A DNA stretch of 64,000 nucleotides, taken from positions 124,001 through 188,000 of the forward strand of contig SEFP01000004.1 in NCBI GenBank assembly GCA_004144185.1, given 5' to 3'. Position 1 is the first letter of the stretch. Every line of letters starts with the position of its first letter. Positions 41,629-48,570 of this stretch are shown here, piece after piece. The notes under the pieces are model-generated. The model was not told the origin of the DNA. It did no database searches and saw only the letters and a list, made by a program, of their open reading frames with translations. The position numbers were made by a program, and so were the translations under genes. This stretch comes from Sphingobacteriales bacterium. GTDB taxonomy: Bacteria; Bacteroidota; Bacteroidia; Chitinophagales; Chitinophagaceae.

Positions 41629-44225
41629 AATCCCTTAAGGGCATTCAGTTTCAACAAGGCTTCTACCGGCGTCAGCGTGTTGATATCTACGGCCCGTAGC
41701 TCCTGTTCCAGCCGACGCAACTGTTCCGGAACCTCCTCAAAGACATTTAATTGTACCTGTGGTGACGCTACGGCCGGGCCTGTTTTCTTAAGCGGCTGCG
41801 AAGACGTACTGCCGGCATCAGCATGGGTTTCCTCCAGGTGTCGAAGCAGCTCTTCTGCCCGTTCAATGACCGACGGCGGCATCCCGGCCATCTTGGCAAC
41901 CTGAATCCCGAACGACCGCCGGCTGCCTCCCGGAGCCAGCTTCCGGAGAAAGATAATTTTGTTGGCGGCTTCCTGGTGGGTAATGTGAAAATTCTTCACC
42001 CGCGGCAGACTGTCTTCCAGATCGTTCAGCTCATGATAGTGGGTGGCAAACAACGTCTTGGGACGGGTGGGGTGGTTGTGCAGGTACTCGCCCAGACTCC
42101 AGGCAATCGAAATGCCGTCATAGGTACTGGTGCCGCGCCCGATTTCGTCGAGCAACACCAGACTCCGGTCGCTGAGATTATTGACGATCGAAGCGGTCTC
42201 GGTCATCTCGACCATAAAGGTGCTTTCGCCGCCGCTGAGGTTGTCGCTGGCTCCTACCCGGGTAAAGATGCGGTCAGTAATACCAATAGTGGCCGCACTG
42301 GCCGGTACAAAGGATCCCATGTGCGCGAGTAGCACACACAAGGCCGTCTGCCGCAATACTGCACTCTTACCGCTCATGTTGGGACCGGTGAGAATAATGA
42401 TCTGTTGCGACTGGCGGTCGAGAAATAAATCGTTGGCAATATAGGTTTCACCAACCGGCAGCTTTTGCTCGATCACCGGATGCCGCACGTCTTTCAGATG
42501 GAGTACCGGTTCGTCGGTCAGGGTGGGGCGGACATAGTTCCACTGCCGGGCCGTGGTGGCATGGGCCGACAGGCAATCGAGGTTGGCAATGGCTTTAGCC
42601 GCCTGCTGAATCCTTGGAATCCACGGAATGATAAAGTCGAGCAGCTCGGAAAACGCTACCAGCTCCAGCGCCAGAATCTTATCGTCGGCGCCCAGAATTT
42701 TGTCTTCGTACTCTTTCAGTTCGGGGGTAATGTACCGCTCGGCCGTGGCCAAGGTCTGCTTCCGGATCCAAGTATCCGGCACCTTGTCTTTATGGGTATG
42801 AGTTACTTCCAGATAATAACCGAAGACATTATTAAACGACACCTTGAGCGAAGTAATACCCGTGGCCTGGGCCTCACGTCGCTGCAATTCGAGCAGGTAG
42901 TCTTTGGCACCGCGGGAGATGGTTCGAAGCTCGTCGAGTTCCGGATGAATGCCGTCCTTGATAAAATTGCCTTTGGCAGCTACAGCCGGGGATTCTTCCA
43001 GCAGGGTGGCGTTGACCCGCGATTGCAAATCGTCGCAGGTGTGAATGGGGGCTACCAGGCGCTCCAGTTCCGGAAATCCGGAATCCGAGAGCAGAAATTT
43101 GAGGGTACAGACCTTCGACAAACCACGGGTCAGGGCAATCAACTCGCGCGGACTGGCTTTTTTAAGCGGAATTTTCGCAATGAGCCGTTCCAGATCTCCG
43201 ATCGCTTTGAGTTGCTCCCGGACGCCTTCGTGCAGCGCCTTGTTTTGCAGAAAGCTTTCCACCGCATTGTAACGGGCATTCAGTTTGTCACGGTCGCTGA
43301 GAGGAAACAAAATGCGGCGACGCAGCAACCGTGCGCCCATCGGCGTCTGGGTGGCGTCGATAGCCCCCAGCAGTCCGCCGGGCGATCCGTCCTGCGCTGA
43401 AAGCAGTTCCAGATTGCGCACGGTAAACCGGTCCATCCATAAAAACGTATTGGGCATCATGCGCTGTAGTCCCGATACGTGTTGCAGGTTGGGATGCGCC
43501 GTGTCTTTGAGGTAGTGAATCACCGCTCCGGCCGCAGTGGTGGCGGCTTTCATGTCTTCTACGCCAAAGCCTTTGAGCGTTTGCGTGTGGTAGTGTTTCA
43601 GCAGCGTTTCGTAGCCGTAGGTTTCCGTGAAAATCCAGTCTTCGAGTGCAAACAGGTACCATTCTTTGCCAAACTGCTCCTGAAAGCGCTTTTGCGAACC
43701 CTTGGGCACCAAGACTTCGGCCGGCTGCAATCCCTGTAACAATTTATCGGCATATTCGACATCGCCCTGGGCGCAATACGCCTCGCCGGTGGAAATGTCA
43801 AAGAAGGCCAGTCCATAGTCGTTTCCGGAAGGCACCCAGGCCGCAATAAAGTTGTTGGTCTTGAATTCGAGTAGCTTGTCGGACGTCGCGACACCGGGCG
43901 TGACCAGTTCGGTGACGCCCCGTTTGACAACCCCTTTGGCGTCCTTTGGATTTTCGAGCTGATCGCAGATGGCCACCCGGTGCCCGGCCTTGACGAGCTT
44001 GTGCAGATAGGTGTCGAGGGCATGGTGGGGGAATCCCGCCAGCTCGGTACTGCCGGCTGCGCCATTGTTGCGCGCCGTCAGGGTAATGCCCAGTACGCGG
44101 GCGGCAATCACCGCATCTTCGCCGAATGTTTCATAAAAATCACCTACCCGGAACAGCAGCACCGCATCGGGATATTTAGCCTTGATGTCCCGGTGTTGTT
44201 GCATCATCGGTGTTTCCTTCGCCAT
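41613..44225 (-). CDS. mutS: DNA mismatch repair protein MutS
   Basis: An 870-residue MutS1, which finds mismatches and signals repair. The mismatch-reading motif is GDFYETFGEDA with Phe30 and Glu32. The ATPase domain has Walker A GPNMSGKSAVLRQ, GASDNLSGGESTFMVEM, Walker B LVLLDEIGRGTSTYDG, and ATHYHELNDLE. Length is normal. Met at 44225 (MAKETPMMQQHRDIK) is the family start and lies five bases after a TACCTTTG box; the longer open frame is not used. It faces the antiporter. Confidence 0.97.
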   Translation of the reverse strand: MAKETPMMQQHRDIKAKYPDAVLLFRVGDFYETFGEDAVIAARVLGITLTARNNGAAGSTELAGFPHHALDTYLHKLVKAGHRVAICDQLENPKDAKGVVKRGVTELVTPGVATSDKLLEFKTNNFIAAWVPSGNDYGLAFFDISTGEAYCAQGDVEYADKLLQGLQPAEVLVPKGSQKRFQEQFGKEWYLFALEDWIFTETYGYETLLKHYHTQTLKGFGVEDMKAATTAAGAVIHYLKDTAHPNLQHVSGLQRMMPNTFLWMDRFTVRNLELLSAQDGSPGGLLGAIDATQTPMGARLLRRRILFPLSDRDKLNARYNAVESFLQNKALHEGVREQLKAIGDLERLIAKIPLKKASPRELIALTRGLSKVCTLKFLLSDSGFPELERLVAPIHTCDDLQSRVNATLLEESPAVAAKGNFIKDGIHPELDELRTISRGAKDYLLELQRREAQATGITSLKVSFNNVFGYYLEVTHTHKDKVPDTWIRKQTLATAERYITPELKEYEDKILGADDKILALELVAFSELLDFIIPWIPRIQQAAKAIANLDCLSAHATTARQWNYVRPTLTDEPVLHLKDVRHPVIEQKLPVGETYIANDLFLDRQSQQIIILTGPNMSGKSAVLRQTALCVLLAHMGSFVPASAATIGITDRIFTRVGASDNLSGGESTFMVEMTETASIVNNLSDRSLVLLDEIGRGTSTYDGISIAWSLGEYLHNHPTRPKTLFATHYHELNDLEDSLPRVKNFHITHQEAANKIIFLRKLAPGGSRRSFGIQVAKMAGMPPSVIERAEELLRHLEETHADAGSTSSQPLKKTGPAVASPQVQLNVFEEVPEQLRRLEQELRAVDINTLTPVEALLKLNALKGLVRMI

Positions 44226-44230
44226 AGTCA

Positions 44231-44238
44231 CAAAGGTA
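44231..44238 (-). promoter_or_regulatory. -7 box of mutS, five bases before the start codon
   Basis: TACCTTTG on the minus strand is a perfect TAnnTTTG. It ends five bases before the mutS ATG, the same distance as at cmk. Confidence 0.5.
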
Positions 44239-44660
44239 AAACACGCTACCGCGCCGGATGTTGCGGGAAAATGTAGTTTAGGAGGGTAGTAAAGGGCCAC
44301 GCCACACCCGTCTGGCATACCAGACTGAAAGTGCCCAGGCGGAACTCAATAATAGCAGTGTCCAGGCTGATTCAAAAGTAGCTTCGGATTCAATTGGAAG
44401 CCTGATAAGAGTAGAGAAAAACATACCGGATGCTGGAGATCGATAAAATAATCCGGAGCAGCAAGCAGTATAGACAACCTTCTAAGGTTGGTACTGGAAG
44501 CTCCCGGCGAACTGTTCCCAAAGAGCGTTTGCAGATTCGGTGTGGGACGGCAGAATTCAGAGGAATCAGACACGGTTTCCGGAACGCCCTGTGTGGTATT
44601 GGAGAGGCTATTAACTTTTATACCGGCCTTTTAATCTATTTACTGGGCTTTTGGCGGCTA
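44239..44660. other. Non-coding stretch between mutS promoter and tandem array
   Basis: No frame here shows recognisable protein. One TTCCGGAA lies at about 44578. The stretch seems to be accessory filler between mutS and the tandem repeats. Confidence 0.4.
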
Positions 44661-44937
44661 TCTGCACAGTGTTGGGTCTTTCCTGCGCGGACTTGGGCCA
44701 TTTCTGCATGCCCTTGGGTCACTTCTGCGTGCCCTTGGATCATTTCTGCGCGCTCTTAAGCCAATTCTGCATGCCCTTGAACCATTTCTGCATGGTGTTC
44801 AGTGATTTCTGCGTGCCTTTGGATCAATTCTGCGCGCTCTTAAGCCAATTCTGCATGACATTCTGGTCTTCTGCGTGACATTCCGGTCTTCTGCGTGACA
44901 TGCTGAGCTTCTGCGTGACATTCCGGCCTTCTGCATG
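44661..44937. repeat. Tandem array: nine 21-bp units then four 20-bp units
   Basis: Every unit starts with a form of TCTGCRTG. Units begin at 44661, then every 21 bases to 44829, then at 44850, 44870, 44890 and 44910 (20 bp each), and a partial one starts at 44930. A typical 21-bp unit is TCTGCGTGCCCTTGGATCATT, a typical 20-bp unit TCTGCGTGACATTCCGGTCT. The units at 44745 and 44829 are identical, and the units before them nearly so, showing a higher-order period of 84 bp. On the + strand the first part could read a seven-residue HFCxPL repeat, but this is probably not translated. Confidence 0.85.
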
Positions 44938-45005
44938 TTGTTTGTAATCCCCGATTCAATTACAAGCGCCCATTTGTTCAGACGATAGGTATATAGATTT
45001 ACCTA

Positions 45006-45100
45006 GCCCCATCGGGGCAGCATTTCGGCATTCCGGTAGATGATAGATTATGTATCCATCCATTCAGCCCCATCGGGGCGGCATTACGGTAGCCGTAATT
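45006..45100. repeat. REP-like hairpins, left side of the transposase
   Basis: GCCCCATCGGGGC occurs at 45006-45018 and 45067-45079, each followed by (A/G)GCATTWCGG and then GGTAG or similar. The core is an 11-base hairpin. The same sequence in reverse orientation flanks the other side of the transposase remnant. Confidence 0.75.
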
Positions 45101-45560
45101 AGTCCAGGAAGTCGAATCCATATTCGGGTTGGTAATCCACCTCATAATCTGCCAGCATCCGGAGGTATTCGTCCCGAAACGTCGCCTTCTGGTGATGGGC
45201 GTCCTGCTCCTGGATGTATCGGATCACCGGGGCCCGCTGGCTCCGGGCATAGCTAAATGCGCCGTACCCCTCCTGCCAGGAAAACCGCCCCGGCAACCAG
45301 CCTTTGGCATTCAGCTAAGCCGAGCTGTTGGTCTTGACCCCCCGCAACACATCGGCGGTGGATTGACTCGGCTTTTGTTCAAAGAAAATATGAACATGGT
45401 CTTTCCAGCCGCCTACAGCAAGGGAATACCCGGTTTCGTGGCGCAGGATGCCGGCGATGTATTGGAACAGCTCGGGTAGCCAGGCTGCATTCAACAGGTT
45501 TGCACGGGACCGGACGGCGAAAACAGCATGAATGTTGATTTGGGAATAGGTGTTGGCCAT
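45099..45560 (-). pseudogene. IS200-like REP-associated transposase with an amber codon
   Basis: The minus-strand frame starts MANTYSQINIHAVFAVRSR and contains the HUH motif DHVHIFFEQ. It reaches KTNSSA and stops at TAG (45315-45317). It continues in the same frame LNAKGWLPGRFSWQEGYGAF and has the catalytic Tyr region AFSYARSQ, ending YGFDFLD. Relatives have Trp at the stop position, so TGG has changed to TAG. Full length would be 153 residues, normal for REP-associated tyrosine transposases. Such enzymes cut and move REP hairpins as single strands. This copy looks recently inactivated. Confidence 0.85.
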
Positions 45561-45583
45561 ATCAAAAATTGAAAATTGATGTC

Positions 45584-45687
45584 TACCGAAATGCCGCCCC
45601 GATGGGTGCTACCGAAATGCCGCCCCGATGGGGCGGGGTGAATGTATACATAACACATCGTCTACCGGAATGTCGCCCCGCTGGGAC
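45584..45687. repeat. REP-like hairpins, right side of the transposase
   Basis: Three copies in the orientation opposite to the left side: TACCGAAATGCCGCCCCGAT at 45584 and again at about 45610, and TACCGGAATGTCGCCCCGCT at 45663. Only the second has the complete hairpin GCCCCGATGGGGC. The last copy touches the stop codon of the M1 peptidase gene. Confidence 0.75.
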
Positions 45688-47276
45688 TAATTTTTGATCA
45701 GAAACTCTGGACGTGGATCGCGCTTTTTGCCGATCGCTTGCCATACGTTGCTGACCTCAAGCGGCTTTCCGGAGGCATCGTAAAAAAGGGGCAGTGAAAA
45801 GCCGTTGCCGACATCCGTGAGTCGCACTTCCTGCTGGCCGTTTTCTTTCCGGAATTCCAGTCCGGGGATCATCGTCGACCGCAGATACAGATCAAAAAAC
45901 GGTTTTAAATCCCGGTTCAGGGCAGTGCTCCACCAGGATTCTACCTGAGCGGAGGTAACGGTGCTGTGCGCAAAACGGGCGTAAAACTTCCGGAAGCTGG
46001 CCCAGAAAGCAGCATCATCCGGGTGCATGGCCCGGAGCATTCCGACAATGGTGGCGCCTTTGTCGTATTTATCGCCACTGCCTTCGTCGAACACCCCGTA
46101 CCGGCCAATGATGGGCTGGTCGTTCCGGATGTTGCGCCGTTCGCCGAGCAGGTACTTTTTGGCGGCTTTAGGGCCGGACGCACATTCTACAAACACATTT
46201 TCCAGGTAGGTGGTAAAGCCTTCGTGAATCCAGTTGTCGGCCACATCGGCGGCGGTAATGCTATTGCCAAACCATTCGTGGCCGCTTTCGTGGATAATGA
46301 TATAATCGAACGTTTTGCCCACGCCGGTGCCGCTGCGGTCTAGGCCCCGGTAGCCCATCTGGTATTCGTTGCCATAGGCAATGGCACTCTGGTGTTCCAT
46401 GCCCAGGTAGGGCGCTTCCACCAACTTGTAGCCATCCGCATAAAACGGGTAGGGACCTACGGTTTCCTCGTAGCAGCGCAGCATTTGCCGCACCACGGCA
46501 AACTGCTTCCGGGCCTTCGCTTCGTTCTCACGCAGGGCATAAAAGGAAAGCGGCAGTTTTCCGGAAGCGCCGTTAAATGTGTCGGTCCAGCCTACGTAAT
46601 CGCCGATATAGAAGGTGATGTTGTATGGATTGATTGCGGATTTGACCTGCCAGACTGGATCTTTAGTAAGCGTTCCGGAAATCAATTGGCCGTTAGACAC
46701 GACGGGTAGCCCTGCAGTATTGCGGATCCGGATGGTTGAACCACTGTCGGGTTCATCGGCCTGGAAATCTTTGCAGGGAAACCATAAACTTGCGCCATCT
46801 CCCTGGCAGGCAACGGCTACCCACGGTTTGCCACTCTTGCTTTTCGCCCACACAAACCCGCCGTCCCAAGGTGGGTTTTTTGCTTCACGTGGCGTACCGT
46901 AAAAGTCACAATAAAGTGTGTAGGTTTTTCCTTTTTGTAAGGCGGTAGGAAGATTGATCCAATACGCATTTTTACTACTGGAAAAACTGCTTTCAACAGC
47001 AGTTTTTCCCTCTGTTAAACTAACGCCCCGAAGTCTCATTGGTTCCTGCAAGTCGATTTGCAGTTTTTGAACGCCGACCTCTGTTGCACGAAACAAAATG
47101 CGGTTCTGGCCCATAATGCTTCTTTCTGAAAGATTAACACCAATATCCAAATCATAGCGCAACACATCCCAGCCTTTCCGGAACGGGCCGTTGCTGCCAC
47201 GCAGCGAATCCTGGGCAGTGGCAACGCAGGAGCTGATCAGCAGCACAAGCAACAGAAGTTCCGGAACGCGTTTCAT
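45687..47276 (-). CDS. M1 family metallopeptidase, exported
   Basis: A 529-residue zinc aminopeptidase-like enzyme with a signal peptide (LLLLVLLISSCVATA, which also offers a lipobox Cys). The N-terminal beta domain (YDLDIGVNLSERSIMGQNRILFRA) is typical for M1. The zinc site is HESGHEW followed 18 residues later by the Glu of HEGFTTYLE. The substrate-binding GxMEN appears as LGMEHQSAIAYGN, with His in place of Asn. The end (VRLTDVGNGFSLPLFYDASG) is shorter than in large aminopeptidases. Function: probably peptide turnover in the envelope. Confidence 0.92.
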   Translation of the reverse strand: MKRVPELLLLVLLISSCVATAQDSLRGSNGPFRKGWDVLRYDLDIGVNLSERSIMGQNRILFRATEVGVQKLQIDLQEPMRLRGVSLTEGKTAVESSFSSSKNAYWINLPTALQKGKTYTLYCDFYGTPREAKNPPWDGGFVWAKSKSGKPWVAVACQGDGASLWFPCKDFQADEPDSGSTIRIRNTAGLPVVSNGQLISGTLTKDPVWQVKSAINPYNITFYIGDYVGWTDTFNGASGKLPLSFYALRENEAKARKQFAVVRQMLRCYEETVGPYPFYADGYKLVEAPYLGMEHQSAIAYGNEYQMGYRGLDRSGTGVGKTFDYIIIHESGHEWFGNSITAADVADNWIHEGFTTYLENVFVECASGPKAAKKYLLGERRNIRNDQPIIGRYGVFDEGSGDKYDKGATIVGMLRAMHPDDAAFWASFRKFYARFAHSTVTSAQVESWWSTALNRDLKPFFDLYLRSTMIPGLEFRKENGQQEVRLTDVGNGFSLPLFYDASGKPLEVSNVWQAIGKKRDPRPEFLIKN

Positions 47277-47479
47277 AAAGCTGATTTTTTGATTGCGGAA
47301 AAGTAAGAACCTGCCGGTCCATAACCTTAAACGGCTTTCAAAAGGACGTTAAAACAAGTGCGAACTCCCTTCGAACGGCATGGTTTTTTGGCACTTCCAG
47401 CCTTGTAAAGCCAACTCCTATCCGGCTTTAGAAACCCTTGAAAACCCTTTAGTGAACCCCCTATAAACCCTATCACCTC

Positions 47480-48424
47480 ATGAACCACAATCGCAACCGC
47501 AGCTACGACCGCAACCGTACCAGCAACGATCCCTCTGGCAATTACACCAGCCACAACAACCACCGTGGCAATCAGGAAGGCCATGAGTTTTATGGCAACC
47601 AGTACACCAGCGGCAACCGTCAAAACACGTCTGGCGGCCGCTACGAAAGCAACGACCGTTCCGGGAACTACGATAACCGCTCCGGCAATTATGGCCATCA
47701 GTCCGATTCCCACCGTTCCGGAAACTATGACCACCGCAACCAGCACAGCAACCATCAGCAGGGCCATGACTTCTACGGCAACCAATATGTAAGTGGTACC
47801 CGCGGAAATTATGGCTCTTCGTATGAGCAGGACGACCGTCGCACCCGCAACACCGGCAACGACCGTTCCGGAAACTATGGCCACAACAGCCACCGCGGCA
47901 ATCAGGAAGGCCAGGGCTTATTCAACAATCAAAATCAGTACACCAGCAGCAATCGCTCCTCACGGATGAATGATCGCGACTTCAACGATCATTCCGGTCG
48001 CAGCTTTTCCGGCAACAACAGTTACGGTGGCAGCCAGCGCGATGATTACCGCAGCGATTACGGCCGCTCGTCCTATGGCAACGCCGGTGGATATGGCGCT
48101 GATGACCACCGTCGGAACGCATCGGATTTCGATAACGACCGTTCCGGAAGCTATGGCGACCGCTACAGCAGCGACCGTAGCCTGGGCAACTTCTCCGATG
48201 AAGAAAACTACGGCGGTACCCAGCACAGCAGCTACAACCGCGATCATTACAACGACCGCAACAGCTACGACAGCAACGGGTATCGTGGTCAACAGGATTC
48301 CAACTTCAGTAGCGACCGGTACACCGGCAGCGGCTACAGCAGCGACTCTGGCCAAAACTGGAACAGCGGTGAATATGGCTCGGGCCGTGGCTACCGAAAC
48401 ACCAACGAAAGCTACGACTACTAA
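47480..48424 (+). CDS. Low-complexity prion-like protein rich in Asn, Gly, Ser, Arg, Tyr
   Basis: A 314-residue protein with no signal peptide, hydrophobic segment or Cys. It is made almost wholly of Asn, Gly, Ser, Arg, Asp, Tyr, His and Gln. It carries loose repeats: RGNQEGHEFYGNQYTSGN (from about 29), QQGHDFYGNQYVSGT (from about 93), RGNQEGQGLFNNQNQYTSSN (from about 139), and many DRSGNY/DRSGSY units. Spaced Tyr and Arg in a polar disordered background resemble FUS-type domains that form condensates, or surface/nucleic-acid-binding proteins. I know no named family. Real coding is supported by repeat conservation at protein level, its own terminator and its length. The frame begins with ATG and stops at TAA. 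Confidence 0.75.
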   Translation: MNHNRNRSYDRNRTSNDPSGNYTSHNNHRGNQEGHEFYGNQYTSGNRQNTSGGRYESNDRSGNYDNRSGNYGHQSDSHRSGNYDHRNQHSNHQQGHDFYGNQYVSGTRGNYGSSYEQDDRRTRNTGNDRSGNYGHNSHRGNQEGQGLFNNQNQYTSSNRSSRMNDRDFNDHSGRSFSGNNSYGGSQRDDYRSDYGRSSYGNAGGYGADDHRRNASDFDNDRSGSYGDRYSSDRSLGNFSDEENYGGTQHSSYNRDHYNDRNSYDSNGYRGQQDSNFSSDRYTGSGYSSDSGQNWNSGEYGSGRGYRNTNESYDY

Positions 48425-48443
48425 ATAAACATATCCAGCTTAG

Positions 48444-48476
48444 AAACGCCCGTACAACCCCTTTGTACGGGCGTTT
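48444..48476 (+). terminator. Terminator after the low-complexity gene
   Basis: AAACGCCCGTAC at 48444-48455 pairs with GTACGGGCGTTT at 48465-48476, followed by more T. Confidence 0.9.
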
Positions 48477-48521
48477 TTAGGTTTTGGTCCTCTCAAAGCG
48501 CTTGTTTGAATACGATTTTGG

Positions 48522-48550
48522 TTGGAGCGTCCGTTGATGTCATAGATTTG
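48522..48550 (+). promoter_or_regulatory. Promoter of the outer-membrane barrel gene
   Basis: TTG at 48522-48524 and TAGATTTG at 48543-48550 are 18 bases apart; a TTTG at 48517-48520 gives 22. The gene starts 20 bases downstream. Confidence 0.55.
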
Positions 48551-48570
48551 TCAAATACCCGGAACCAATC

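Noticed and set aside
44470-44495. tRNA-like arm around CAACCTTCTAAGGTTG
   Set aside because: The loop has six or eight bases and there is no acceptor, D or T arm nearby.
44651-44878. A possible Cys-rich seven-residue repeat protein across the tandem array
   Set aside because: It needs a TTG start, ends where the period changes to 20 bp, and has no flanking gene signals. A repeat DNA explanation is simpler.
47327-47893. Minus-strand open frame rich in Ala and Val across the low-complexity gene
   Set aside because: It is the mirror of the Asn/Gly/Ser-rich gene on the + strand. The plus frame has coherent repeats, an ATG and a terminator; the minus frame only shows Val/Ala monotony.
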